A DNA stretch of 64,000 bases, taken from Nocardia australiensis. Its GTDB lineage: Bacteria; Actinomycetota; Actinomycetes; Mycobacteriales; Mycobacteriaceae. The stretch is taken from the NCBI RefSeq assembly GCF_020733705.1, contig NZ_JAJFZM010000003.1, forward strand, positions 247,534 through 311,533, written 5' to 3'. Of this stretch, positions 53,327 to 62,380 are shown one piece after another (position 1 is the stretch's first letter; every line of letters begins with the position of its first letter). A program made the position numbers and the translations under genes. The notes beneath the pieces were generated by a model that saw nothing but the letters and a program-made list of their open reading frames with translations, did no database searches and was not told the DNA's origin.

Positions 53327-53332
53327 TAGCAT
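53327..53332 (+). promoter_or_regulatory. -10 hexamer TAGCAT of leaderless lipA
   Basis: TAGCAT is 7 nt before GTG 53340, with no ribosome binding site. Confidence 0.55.
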
Positions 53333-53339
53333 CGGTTCG

Positions 53340-54356
53340 GTGACCTCAGCACAAGCACCGGCAGGACGTAAACTGCTTCGCATCGAGGCGCGCAACGCGG
53401 AGACCCCGATCGAGCGCAAGCCTCAATGGATTCGCACCAGGGCCAAGATGGGCCCCGAGTACACCGAACTCAAGGGACTCGTCAAACGCGAGGGCCTGCA
53501 CACGGTGTGCGAGGAAGCGGGCTGTCCCAACATCTTCGAATGCTGGGAAGATCGCGAGGCGACCTTCCTGATCGGCGGTGAACAGTGCACCCGGCGCTGC
53601 GACTTCTGCCAGATCGACACCGGCAAGCCCGCCGCCCTCGACCGTGACGAGCCCCGCCGTGTCGCCGAGAGCGTCCAGGCGATGGGCCTGCGCTACTCGA
53701 CCATCACCGGCGTTGCCCGCGACGATCTCGACGACGGCGGTGCCTGGCTCTACGCCGAAACCGTCCGCGCCATCAAGGCTTTGAATCCGAGTACCGGCGT
53801 CGAGCTGCTGATCCCCGACTTCAACGCCGACCCCAGCCAACTGGCCGAGGTCTTCTCGACTCGACCAGAAGTGCTGGCGCACAACGTCGAAACCGTGCCG
53901 CGCATCTTCAAGCGCATCCGCCCGGCATTCCGCTACGAGCGTTCGATGTCGGTACTGACCGCAGCCCGTGAGGCGGGCCTGGTAACCAAGTCCAACCTGA
54001 TCCTCGGCATGGGCGAGACCCCCGAAGAGATCACCCAGGCCATGCACGACCTGCACGAAGCAGGCTGCGACATCCTCACCATCACCCAATACCTGCGCCC
54101 CTCACCCCGCCACCACCCCGTCGACCGCTGGGTGAAGCCGGAGGAGTTCGTCGACCACTCCAAGATGGCCGAAGAAATCGGCTTCGCTGGCGTAATGGCA
54201 GGCCCCCTCGTGCGCTCGTCCTACCGCGCCGGCCGCTTGTACTCCCAGGCAATGGCCCACCATGGGCGCGAAATCCCGTCCGCCATAGCGCACCTGGCCA
54301 AGGAAGGCACCGCCTCCCAGGAGGCTAGCGCGGTGTTGGCGCGCTTCGGCAACTGA
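53340..54356 (+). CDS. lipA: Lipoyl synthase (radical SAM)
   Basis: 338 aa from GTG 53340. The auxiliary [4Fe-4S] cluster motif is CEEAGCPNIFEC; the radical SAM cluster motif is CTRRCDFC; the C-terminal RSSYRAG serine motif completes the LipA pattern. It inserts two sulfurs into octanoyl groups placed by LipB. It is about 25 residues longer at the N-terminus than the M. tuberculosis protein as I recall it, so a later start is possible, though no alternative has a better signal. A strong hairpin follows, and synteny with M. tuberculosis ends here. Confidence 0.95.
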   Translation: MTSAQAPAGRKLLRIEARNAETPIERKPQWIRTRAKMGPEYTELKGLVKREGLHTVCEEAGCPNIFECWEDREATFLIGGEQCTRRCDFCQIDTGKPAALDRDEPRRVAESVQAMGLRYSTITGVARDDLDDGGAWLYAETVRAIKALNPSTGVELLIPDFNADPSQLAEVFSTRPEVLAHNVETVPRIFKRIRPAFRYERSMSVLTAAREAGLVTKSNLILGMGETPEEITQAMHDLHEAGCDILTITQYLRPSPRHHPVDRWVKPEEFVDHSKMAEEIGFAGVMAGPLVRSSYRAGRLYSQAMAHHGREIPSAIAHLAKEGTASQEASAVLARFGN

Positions 54357-54370
54357 CACCACGAGCGACT

Positions 54371-54407
54371 CAGGTCCCCGCATACCCCACCGGTATGCGG
54401 GGACCTG
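54371..54407 (+). terminator. Hairpin after lipA
   Basis: A 16-bp perfect stem CAGGTCCCCGCATACC (54371-54386 with 54392-54407), 5-nt loop, starting 14 nt after the stop; no U-run. Confidence 0.75.
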
Positions 54408-54554
54408 CACGTCCCGGGAGGGATGGATGATTCTGCGCCCGCCCCCGGCCTACCCGATCACGAGCAAGGTGGGCGTAGAACGAGACGGCCGTGAGTGCGA
54501 AAAGGGGATTTTTTCAGGCCAAGGCCGTGGCCGAATACACGAGTTTGTCTTACC

Positions 54555-55403
54555 TCAAGAGTTCCGCTGGTTCGGACGCCTAGCGACGACGGCGAAATTC
54601 AGGGGAATCCGCGGGGCTTGGGGCGGCAGGGCCCATCCCTGGGGGCAAGGGGCGAGGCCGGAGAAAGCGGGCCAGTCCATGTACGGCAGCTCAGTGAAAG
54701 CCTCGATCCTGAGTCCGGCGTTCAGTAGTGAACCGATGATCTCGCCCAGGTCGTGGCGCCACTCGTGGTTGGTGACGTGCGCGATTTCTCCCCCGGCGTT
54801 ATCTGTATACGTACCTGAGTCTTCGTATGTGCGGGTGCCGCCGCCACCGAGGTAGTCGTCGGTGATCTCCCAAGGCTCGAATGCCATTGCTCCGAGGATC
54901 GGGTGATCGTCGCGGATCATGAACAGGCCTCCCGGTTCGAGGAGGTCGTGGATGGATTGCGCCCAGGTTGCGAGTTCAGGCAGCCAAACTATAGTTCCCG
55001 CACTGGTAACTATTACGTCGAAGTGCCGGTCGATCAGCGTCGAGGCGCACCGCGCGTCACCCTCCACCCATGTGACGTCGTGGCCGTCGGCCTTCGCGAT
55101 TCGGGTCGCATGGCGCAGAGAGTTGGCCGAGAAGTCGAGGCCGTGAACATCGAGCGCCCCGAGTCGTGCCCACGAGAGGGTGTCCGTGCCAATGTGGCAC
55201 TGGAGGTGTAGCAGTGAGAGGTTCCGGATTCCGGATTCCGGCAAGTGCGGCGCCAGCACCGACAGGTCGTTCAGCACGACCGTGGAGATTTCCTCTGGAT
55301 CGGCCAGGAAGCCTGCGACGTCGTACATCTCGGAACGTGCGTGTACCTCGGCCCTGTCGTCCCAGTTTGCTTGATTAGCGGCGACAGCTTCTGCTTCGTG
55401 CAT
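54555..55403 (-). CDS. SAM-dependent methyltransferase
   Basis: 282 aa class I methyltransferase. Motif I is LLHLQCHIGTDTLSWARLG, followed by LDVHGLDFSANSLRHA and VTWVEGDAR, and FDVIVTSAGTIVWLPELATW as the motif around strand 4. GGLFMIRDDHPIL is the post-motif. Substrate unknown. AAGGG lies 6 nt before ATG 55403. It is divergent from a TetR gene with a palindromic operator between, so it is probably the regulated target. First gene of the accessory region. Confidence 0.85.
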   Translation of the reverse strand: MHEAEAVAANQANWDDRAEVHARSEMYDVAGFLADPEEISTVVLNDLSVLAPHLPESGIRNLSLLHLQCHIGTDTLSWARLGALDVHGLDFSANSLRHATRIAKADGHDVTWVEGDARCASTLIDRHFDVIVTSAGTIVWLPELATWAQSIHDLLEPGGLFMIRDDHPILGAMAFEPWEITDDYLGGGGTRTYEDSGTYTDNAGGEIAHVTNHEWRHDLGEIIGSLLNAGLRIEAFTELPYMDWPAFSGLAPCPQGWALPPQAPRIPLNFAVVARRPNQRNS

Positions 55404-55448
55404 GGCTTGCCCTTCTTCTTTGAAGTCGGTACGGCGATCACGCCTTTT

Positions 55449-55466
55449 ATATCACGCGTGTGATAT
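55449..55466. promoter_or_regulatory. Probable TetR operator ATATCAC-GCGT-GTGATAT
   Basis: Perfect 7-bp arms (55449-55455, 55460-55466) with a 4-nt spacer between the divergent methyltransferase and tetR genes. It covers the expected -35 region of tetR, so binding should repress tetR and possibly the methyltransferase. Confidence 0.7.
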
Positions 55467-55482
55467 CTACCTGAAGTTGTTT

Positions 55483-55488
55483 TAGACT
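55483..55488 (+). promoter_or_regulatory. -10 hexamer TAGACT of leaderless tetR-type gene
   Basis: TAGACT is 6 nt before GTG 55495; no ribosome binding site. The operator lies 16 bp upstream. Confidence 0.6.
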
Positions 55489-55494
55489 AGATCG

Positions 55495-56079
55495 GTGCCT
55501 GTGCAGGTTGATGCTGATGAACGCCGACGCCATATCGTCGAGGCGGCGCTACGACTGGTTGTTGAGAAGGGTCTGGCCGCCGTGACGTTCCGGAAGGTTG
55601 CCGCGGAGGCCCACCTGAACATCGGTTCGGTTCGCCATTACTTCGCCGATCATGAGTCTCTGGTCGTCGCGGCGGCAGCCGAGGCAGGTGACCGCATGGG
55701 GCAACGCGTCGATCGCTGTCCCGCACCCGAGAGGTCAGGCGGCGCGACAAGCAGGCAGTATCTGCTCACTGTGCTCGAGGAGTTGGTTCCGTTGGATGAC
55801 GGAAGGCACCGAGAAGCGATTGTCCTAATGGAGGTCATCGCCGCCTCACGGACCAATCCCGCGTTCGCTCCTGTAGTCAGGAAGATGGCAGCAGATCTGC
55901 ACACCGTCCTTGTCGAGGCACTGACCTCGATAGGAGTAGTACATCCTGTCGAGGAAGCAGTTGCGCTGGCCGCCCTTGTCTCCGGCCTATCGCTGGACGC
56001 CGTGACCCCGCACGGAGCCGTCGAACCGGCGACAATACGAGCTGTCCTGCGACAGCACGTTGCGACACTCGGACCATGA
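55495..56079 (+). CDS. TetR-family transcriptional regulator
   Basis: 194 aa from GTG 55495. The N-terminal HTH is clear: RRRHIVEAALRLVVEKGLAA, then VTFRKVAAEAHLNIGSVRHY and FADHESLVVAAAAE. The C-terminal ligand domain is all-helical, in the style of the TetR_C_6 (BetI/PfmR-like) group. It is divergent from the methyltransferase with an inverted repeat in the 91-bp gap, the usual autoregulated pair. The inducer is unknown. Confidence 0.9.
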   Translation: MPVQVDADERRRHIVEAALRLVVEKGLAAVTFRKVAAEAHLNIGSVRHYFADHESLVVAAAAEAGDRMGQRVDRCPAPERSGGATSRQYLLTVLEELVPLDDGRHREAIVLMEVIAASRTNPAFAPVVRKMAADLHTVLVEALTSIGVVHPVEEAVALAALVSGLSLDAVTPHGAVEPATIRAVLRQHVATLGP

Positions 56080-56212
56080 CAACGACATTCGCGGGTATCC
56101 AGCCGACAGCTACAACGATCCTGGCCACGAACGAGTGCCGAGGGTGGGCGCTACCGGGATGCGAGTCCGCCGACCAGCGCGGGCAGGGCATCGTGCCAGG
56201 TCCGCTCCCGTT

Positions 56213-58165
56213 TCAATCCTCGACGATTCCGACCCAGATGTAGTCCCGTGCTCGAGTCAGGGCAACCATGGTCTGGCGGCCGGCGAGCTCCGCGCGATCA
56301 CGTTCTGCGCCTCCGAGTTTGCTGATCGGTGTCGCGGTGCGGGTCATGATGTGGAAGACCGCCGCGAAGTCCATTCCCTTGGCGCGGTGCACGGTGCCGA
56401 CCTTCACCACGTCATGCCGGGTGCCGTCGTGAACCGTCAACGACAAGGTACTGACACCGGCCTTGCCGAGGGCGTCTCGCAGTCGAGTCGCTTCGGCTTG
56501 GGTAGTGGAGAGCACCGCGATATCGGTCATCGTGGCACTCGCTTCACGCACTGCGGCAACAAGTTTCGCCTCTATATCCTTGCGGCGGCCGGTACACACC
56601 TCGGCTTGTCCGTCGGGCAGCACGACATCGGTGTCGCGAAGCACGAATCCGGGCCCACCGTCGAGGTCGTCGACGATATTGGTGGCGTCCACGCTTTTTG
56701 CGTACTCGTGGACCGCCGCGCGGTTGCGATAGTTGGTCTTCAACACCGCACCGCGGCCGACGATCGGGATACCGGCATCCGACAGTGTCCAACCGCCGGG
56801 GTACACCTGCTGCTGACCATCTCCGACGAACAGCAGCTGGGAATCGGTTCGGCCACCGGCAATTTGATGAACCAACTTCAGCTCCATCAGGGTGAAGTCC
56901 TGGACTTCGTCTACGACTACAAGACCATAGGGTTCGTCGAGGGGACGATCATGCAGTTCGTCGACGGCCGCGCGGATGACGTCGTTGAAGTCGTGGACGT
57001 CACGATCTGCCAACCATTTCTGGTATGGCTGGTAGATATTCTCCCAGACCTTTTCGCGCTGGCCATCATCCAAGCGGATTCGATTGCGACCCGCTCGGTT
57101 GATCTTTTGATATTCCTGCAGCGTGGTAATGCCGCGGCCCTTGATCACCCTTTCGAGTTCGTCTTTCCAGTACTCGTTGTCGGTCCCGGTGATCGCGGCA
57201 AGCGGCGTGCGGGCCTTCAACCACGCGTGCGAGAAGGCGTTCTTGATGACGGCGGAGTCGATATCGGGCATCGCGTCCCGCTCTCGTAAGAAGCGAAGTG
57301 CCCAAGCATGCAGACCAGTGAACTCGGCACGCCCGCCGACGTGCGGCGCAAGCCGTTCGAAACCCGAACGGTGGTAGTTCGGTAGCGTTTTCACGAAGCT
57401 CGTGAACAATAGTCGGCCCGGGTTCCGCTTGGCGAAATGAGCCATCCGGTGCAGAGCGACAACCGTCTTCCCGGTACCCGCCGGGCCACTGAATCTGGCC
57501 GGGCCGTTGAAGTTTCGTTGCACGAGCGCCAGCTGGTCGGGATCGAGGAACACCATCCAGTCGTGAAAGGGGCGCCCGAGCATCCGATCGCGTTCATGCT
57601 CTCGCAGTTCGCCGTCGGTGAAAAGCCCGTCCGCTGCTGGGATTTCGGACACGGGAACGTCGTCGGCGGTGATGAGCGAGTAGCCGCTGGCCCGTTCGGC
57701 GGCGGCCGTCGCGAGCAGGCGGGCCCGTTTGGACTTGATGGTGGCGCTTCCGGTGAGCAAGGTCGCGCGGATGGTCGAGTCGTCGGCGACGAGGTATCGG
57801 TAGTCGACCTGGCCGCCGGCCTCCGGCATGAGCAGCACCACCTGCACCATGTGCGGGACGAACTGATTGCGGCCGAACTCCAGGTTGGCGAAGGTTTCCT
57901 CGGCGTGCTTGCGTATCGAGCGCAGCACCGGCTCGCCGGGAATCTCCTCGGCGAACACGAATGCGTACACGCCGGTACGTCCGACCGCGAACGCCGCAGC
58001 GCGACCTCGAGGCGGGAACGGCGTGGTCTGCGCGACCAGGAGGTGCCAACCGGATTCCATCAACGGGACGGACAAAGACCTCCGATGCCCCGGCGTCAGG
58101 CCGGGCACTGCCGCCAACTTCTGCTCTACCCAGCGCTGTCGCCGCTCACGGCCGACCTCCACCAT
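56213..58165 (-). CDS. UvrD/Rep-like SF1 helicase/ATPase with N-terminal nuclease-like region
   Basis: 650 aa. The N-terminal 190 residues (WHLLVAQTTPFPPRGRAAAF, VGRTGVYAFVFAEE) resemble the start of NERD-type nuclease regions but I cannot assign catalytic residues. The ATPase part has Walker A GPAGTGKTVVALHRMA, Walker B VVVDEVQDFTLMEL, motif III GDGQQQVYPGG, motif IV KTNYRNRAAVHEY, motif V GTVHRAKGMDFAAVF and motif VI VALTRARDYIWVG. These give a DNA-repair or anti-phage helicase of the Rep/UvrD superfamily; the actual role is unknown. It is convergent with the TetR gene and alone on its strand. Confidence 0.85.
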   Translation of the reverse strand: MVEVGRERRQRWVEQKLAAVPGLTPGHRRSLSVPLMESGWHLLVAQTTPFPPRGRAAAFAVGRTGVYAFVFAEEIPGEPVLRSIRKHAEETFANLEFGRNQFVPHMVQVVLLMPEAGGQVDYRYLVADDSTIRATLLTGSATIKSKRARLLATAAAERASGYSLITADDVPVSEIPAADGLFTDGELREHERDRMLGRPFHDWMVFLDPDQLALVQRNFNGPARFSGPAGTGKTVVALHRMAHFAKRNPGRLLFTSFVKTLPNYHRSGFERLAPHVGGRAEFTGLHAWALRFLRERDAMPDIDSAVIKNAFSHAWLKARTPLAAITGTDNEYWKDELERVIKGRGITTLQEYQKINRAGRNRIRLDDGQREKVWENIYQPYQKWLADRDVHDFNDVIRAAVDELHDRPLDEPYGLVVVDEVQDFTLMELKLVHQIAGGRTDSQLLFVGDGQQQVYPGGWTLSDAGIPIVGRGAVLKTNYRNRAAVHEYAKSVDATNIVDDLDGGPGFVLRDTDVVLPDGQAEVCTGRRKDIEAKLVAAVREASATMTDIAVLSTTQAEATRLRDALGKAGVSTLSLTVHDGTRHDVVKVGTVHRAKGMDFAAVFHIMTRTATPISKLGGAERDRAELAGRQTMVALTRARDYIWVGIVED

Positions 58166-58509
58166 CGGATCCCCCTTCGTCCCACCTGCGCCGACCGCAC
58201 GCCTCTGCGCCAGAGTAGCTGAGACGGCGTGCGCATGTGGATCGAATTCTTATACAGCACAAGGTCTTTGAACACGGCCGCCGATGAAAGGCCGCGGCGG
58301 CGGATCGGCTGGAGCAGATTTCGGAATGTCGTGCTGGTCGGGCACAGTGACTCGGACAAACCGTCCCGCTACCACATCCGAGCACCGAACCACTCGGTCC
58401 GACGCGCGTCCCCGCCCTGAATACACTCGTATCGCCACACTGCAGCAACAACGGCGCCGACCATCATCGACATGGCCGGCCGCCGAATCCGACAGGGGAC
58501 GATACGACC
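58166..58509. other. Intergenic region with a vestige of an EF-G-like gene
   Basis: No complete gene. In the plus frame around 58315-58365 the DNA encodes RFRNVVLVGHSDSDK, nearly the P-loop region of the EF-G2 gene at 60 kb (RIRNVVLVGHSGSGK). The 19-bp block 58331-58349 is identical to 60008-60026. The two Gly-to-Asp changes destroy the P-loop and similarity ends soon after, so it is a remnant. Confidence 0.6.
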
Positions 58510-59208
58510 GTGAATCAGCGCCGAAGTTCGTTCGCGCTACATCGATCGGTACCGGTCGAGCACCGGGCTCGGGCCGCCGCTTTACCAGCGACGGTATTCG
58601 GTCTCCTGGCTTCGATGTGTGTGCTCACCGGCTGCTCCACGACCGATTCCGGCGACTCGGCACCGAGCACCAGCGCCGCCGCGCCCACCGCCGCCGCGTC
58701 TACCAGCGGTACCGGATCATCATCGATCAAGGTCTCCGTCCCGCCGGCGCCCGACCAGGTCGTCCCCGCGACCATCGGGTTCGACCCGTGCTTCCGCGTC
58801 ACCGATTCACTGATCGAACAGGTCGGCTTCGATCCGGAGTCCCGCGAACGCAACGCCACCGAGGTAGCCATGCTGACGTTGACGAAGATCGGGTGCACCT
58901 TCCACCGGTCCGCAACGATCAACGGCGAATTGGCCTACACCGGATTCCTCACGCTTACCTCGAGCACGGAAAAGCTCGCGGAAATCGGCGGCAACCAGGT
59001 CTTCGACACCACCCCGATCGCCGGCCGACCGGCCGTGCTGTACCGGTCGTCGATGGCCATCCTCACCTGCGACGCCGCCGTCGAGTCAGCGGACGGCACG
59101 CTGCTCGTCTCGCTCACCACCCCGCCCGCAGCCATCCAGCCACCGGAGCCATGCGACCAGATCCGTGAGGTCGCACCCGTCATCGCGAGTGCCCTCGACA
59201 CCAACTAG
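58510..59208 (+). CDS. DUF3558-type lipoprotein
   Basis: 232 aa from GTG 58510. After a basic N-terminus, the lipobox LTGC (Cys near residue 42) predicts a surface lipoprotein; a Ser/Ala/Thr-rich linker follows. The DUF3558 pattern is present: FDPCFRVTDSLIEQVGFDPESRERN, KIGCTFHRS, a central strand, AILTCDAAVESADGTLLVSL and PPEPCDQIREVAPVIASAL, with four paired Cys. The family is common in Nocardia and Mycobacterium and its function is unknown. The frame stays open after its TAG stop for another 116 codons. Confidence 0.85.
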   Translation: MNQRRSSFALHRSVPVEHRARAAALPATVFGLLASMCVLTGCSTTDSGDSAPSTSAAAPTAAASTSGTGSSSIKVSVPPAPDQVVPATIGFDPCFRVTDSLIEQVGFDPESRERNATEVAMLTLTKIGCTFHRSATINGELAYTGFLTLTSSTEKLAEIGGNQVFDTTPIAGRPAVLYRSSMAILTCDAAVESADGTLLVSLTTPPAAIQPPEPCDQIREVAPVIASALDTN

Positions 59209-59268
59209 ATCCTGCCGGACATTCGAGAAACCAACCGCGCGAAGAGCTTCCACGCGCACGCGGTACGG

Positions 59269-59556
59269 GTGCCGACCAGGGATCTCCGCGCCACGATCGC
59301 GAAAGGCGCCGCTGTCACGGTCGAAAAATGCGCGGCGCTGAAACAATTCGCCGAGGCCGAATCCGGGTGGCGCACACAGCACGCGAATATCACCGGCACA
59401 CCGAATGACGCGGTCGTGACGAGCGGGCTCCGCGATGCCGAAGCCGGGGTGCGCGCGGCCTCCACCGCCGTCCTCGACGGCGCGGTGTACGCCTCGGCGC
59501 AACAGGGGCAGCGCGCGATCACCGTGTTCCTCAACAACAACGACCGCAACAGCTGA
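59269..59556 (+). CDS. Hypothetical protein in frame after the DUF3558 gene
   Basis: 95 aa from GTG 59269; the open stretch begins right after the preceding TAG in the same frame. It is helical and Ala-rich (RATIAKGAAVTVEKCAALKQ, RDAEAGVRAASTAVLDGAVY) with a strand at the end (QRAITVFLNNNDRNS). No domain recognised. It could be the separated C-terminal part of a longer lipoprotein, a remnant of another DUF3558-partner gene, or chance. No ribosome binding site is evident. Confidence 0.4.
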   Translation: MPTRDLRATIAKGAAVTVEKCAALKQFAEAESGWRTQHANITGTPNDAVVTSGLRDAEAGVRAASTAVLDGAVYASAQQGQRAITVFLNNNDRNS

Positions 59557-59890
59557 CGTGCGTTCAAGTCGGTATTTCCCGGCAGAAACCGGGAAGCGGC
59601 ATCGAGGTTCTCCGGGTGCCCGGCTGGCGGCTCTACGACACCGATGACTGGTACCGATCTCGACCGGCCCAGCCGGACCGTGCCGACGATGGGTGGGCAA
59701 TTTTCGGCTGACCCGCCACCCGTGGACGCACGGCCGCGCAGGACACGTCGTGGTCGACGGCCATCGGCGAACGACCGATCCGAAGGCCGCCGTCGTCGAG
59801 TCGGCGCCGCCGGCCGGATGTCCAATTTGCCGCGATCGCGGGCAGTGTGCCCGAACCGTGGACGCATGGTGACCTGCGGTGGGAAGCTCG
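59557..59890. other. Intergenic leader of EF-G2 gene
   Basis: About 330 bp; open frames are low-complexity Arg-rich and not convincing. No terminator, riboswitch or repeat was recognised. Confidence 0.5.
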
Positions 59891-62134
59891 ATGTACCGCA
59901 GGTGTCGAGGCAAGGAAGCGTGGCACATCGTGGACAAAACGAATGGATCTGCCAGGGGCAATGGCAGAGTACCGACGGCCGAGCGGCCGGAACGGATTCG
60001 GAACGTGGTGCTGGTCGGGCACAGTGGATCGGGGAAGACGACGCTGGTCGAGGCGTTGGCGCTGACCGCCGGGGCGGTGAATCGCGCGGGGCGAGTCGAG
60101 GACGGAACGTCGCTGTCGGACTACGACGAGATCGAGCATCGGCAGCATCGGTCGGTGCAGTTGTCGGTGGTGCCGATGATGTGGGCGGGGATCAAGATCA
60201 ATCTGCTGGATACGCCGGGATACGCGGACTTCGTCGGTGAGTTGCGGGCGGGGCTGCGTGCGGCGGATGCGGCGTTGTTCGTCATCTCGGCGGCCGAGGG
60301 CGCCGAAGCGGTGAGCGGGGCAACGCGGGCGCTGTGGCAGGAGTGCGCGGCGGTCGGCATGCCGCGTGCGATCGTGATCACGCATTTGGATACCGCCCGG
60401 GCCGACTTCGAGGAGATGACCGAGACCTGCCGCGTCGTTCTCGGCGAAGGATCGCCGGAAACTATTCTGCCACTTCATCTTCCGGTGTACGGCCCGAAGA
60501 GCCCGGATGGTCATAGGCCGGTCACCGGACTGGTCGAGTTACTGCCGCACTGCGTGGTCGACTACACCTCCGGCGCATGCGCGCAGATCGAACCGTCCGG
60601 CGATCAGATGGCGGCGCTGGAACAGGCGCGCAACCAGCTCATCGAGGGCATCATCGCCGAAAGCGAGGACGAAGCCCTGATGGACCGCTACCTCGGCGGC
60701 GACGAGATCGAATTGGCCACGCTGGTGGCCGATCTCGAACACGCGGTGGCGCGCGGGAGCTTCCATCCCGTGCTGTTCGGAGCGCACGCGCCCGAAGGGG
60801 CGAAACAGGGACTCGGCACCGTTGAGCTGCTGGATCTGATAACCGGCGGTTTCCCGACACCGGCCGAGCATGCCGTAGCGGCCGTCACCGTCACCAACGG
60901 CGCCGAGCCGACGCCGCTGCGCTGCGACCCCGATGGAGTGCTCGCGGCGGAGGTCATTCGTACCGCATCCGATCCCTATGTCGGCCGAGTGTCGCTGGTC
61001 CGCGTGTTTTCCGGAACGCTGCGCCCCGATGACACCGTGCATGTGTGCGGACACGGGCTGGAAGATCGCGGCCACGAAGATCATGACGTCGACGAGCGAA
61101 TCGGCGCGATCACTGTGCCGTTCGGCAAACAACAACACCCGCTCGGGCAGGCCATCGCCGGTGACATCGCCTACGTCACCAAACTCGGCCACGCCGAAAC
61201 CGGCGATACCCTCTCCGCGACTGCGGCGCCGCTGCTCATCGAACCATGGCTGATGCCGGATCCCCTACTCCCCATTGCCATTCAGGCACACAGCAAGGCC
61301 GACGACGACAAGCTCTCCGTCGGCCTGTCCCGGCTGGCGGCCGAGGATCCGGCCGTGCGGCTGGAACAGAATGCCGACACCAACCAGATCGTGCTGTGGT
61401 GTCTCGGCGAAGCGCATCGCGATGTCGCCTTGGAGCGTTTGCGCACCAGATTCGGCGTGCGGGTCGATGTGGTCGAACATCGGGTCGCGCTGCGAGAAAC
61501 GTTCGCGGACAAGGCAACCGGCAAAGGCAGGCACGTCAAGCAATCCGGTGGCCACGGCCAATACGCCGTCTGCGAAATCGAGGTCGAGCCGTTGCCGGGC
61601 AGCTCCGACATCGAGTTCGTGGACAGGGTGGTCGGTGGAGTTGTGCCGCGCCAATTCATTCCGTCGGTGGAAAAGGGGGTCCGCGCGCAAGCATTGCGCG
61701 GCGTCGCCACCGGACACCCACTGGTCGGCATCCGTGTCACCCTCTATGACGGCAAGGCTCACTCCGTCGACTCCTCCGACTCGGCTTTCCAGACCGCGGG
61801 CGCCCTCGCACTGCGGGAAGCCGCGACCGCCGCGGGCATTGACCTGCTCGAACCGCTCGCCGAAGTCTGGGCGGTGGTCTCCGACGACTACGTCGGCCCG
61901 ATCCTGAGCGACCTCTCCAGTCGCCGTGGCCGCGTCCTGGGCACCGAACCCGACAGCACCGGACGCACCCGTATCCACGCCGAAGTCCCCGAACTCGAAC
62001 TCACTCGCTACGCAATCGATCTCCGATCCCTCTCGCACGGCACCGGCGACTTCGCCCGCTCCTACACCAGGCATGAACCGATGCCGAGGCAACTCGCCGC
62101 TACCATCCGCGACGCGGCGAAGACGCGCACCTGA
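59891..62134 (+). CDS. fusA2: Elongation factor G-like protein EF-G2
   Basis: 747 aa from ATG 59891; GTG 59879 is an alternative. The G domain shows RNVVLVGHSGSGKTTLVEAL (G1), LDTPGYADFVGELRAGLRAADAA (G3) and ITHLD in place of the usual NKxD (G4). Domains II-V follow, with CDPDGVLAAEVIRTASDPYVGRVSLVRVFSG, GGHGQYAVCEIEVEPLPG and LSHGTGDFARSYTRHEPMP. This is the second EF-G of actinobacteria, without canonical translocase activity in mycobacteria where studied; its function is not settled. It is normally chromosomal, yet here it lies within an otherwise accessory stretch and has a decayed fragment of itself 1.6 kb upstream. Confidence 0.9.
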   Translation: MYRRCRGKEAWHIVDKTNGSARGNGRVPTAERPERIRNVVLVGHSGSGKTTLVEALALTAGAVNRAGRVEDGTSLSDYDEIEHRQHRSVQLSVVPMMWAGIKINLLDTPGYADFVGELRAGLRAADAALFVISAAEGAEAVSGATRALWQECAAVGMPRAIVITHLDTARADFEEMTETCRVVLGEGSPETILPLHLPVYGPKSPDGHRPVTGLVELLPHCVVDYTSGACAQIEPSGDQMAALEQARNQLIEGIIAESEDEALMDRYLGGDEIELATLVADLEHAVARGSFHPVLFGAHAPEGAKQGLGTVELLDLITGGFPTPAEHAVAAVTVTNGAEPTPLRCDPDGVLAAEVIRTASDPYVGRVSLVRVFSGTLRPDDTVHVCGHGLEDRGHEDHDVDERIGAITVPFGKQQHPLGQAIAGDIAYVTKLGHAETGDTLSATAAPLLIEPWLMPDPLLPIAIQAHSKADDDKLSVGLSRLAAEDPAVRLEQNADTNQIVLWCLGEAHRDVALERLRTRFGVRVDVVEHRVALRETFADKATGKGRHVKQSGGHGQYAVCEIEVEPLPGSSDIEFVDRVVGGVVPRQFIPSVEKGVRAQALRGVATGHPLVGIRVTLYDGKAHSVDSSDSAFQTAGALALREAATAAGIDLLEPLAEVWAVVSDDYVGPILSDLSSRRGRVLGTEPDSTGRTRIHAEVPELELTRYAIDLRSLSHGTGDFARSYTRHEPMPRQLAATIRDAAKTRT

Positions 62135-62380
62135 GCGCGGAACTCCCTCGCACACAACGGATCCGCTCACTCTCGGTCGTCGACGGAGTCTCGCGCGATA
62201 CTCGCGTCGGCGATCTATGTCGATGCCCGCATCTGCCGAGCGGCGCGCGAATCACGGTGTCCTACCGGCTACCTCGACCGCACCAGCGTTTGCCTCGTCC
62301 GCGCCGACGCAACCCTGGCACCCGCGTACCCCTGCCGCTGACTTCAGGCCACACGCAGCGGTTCGATGCCGCGAGGACCC

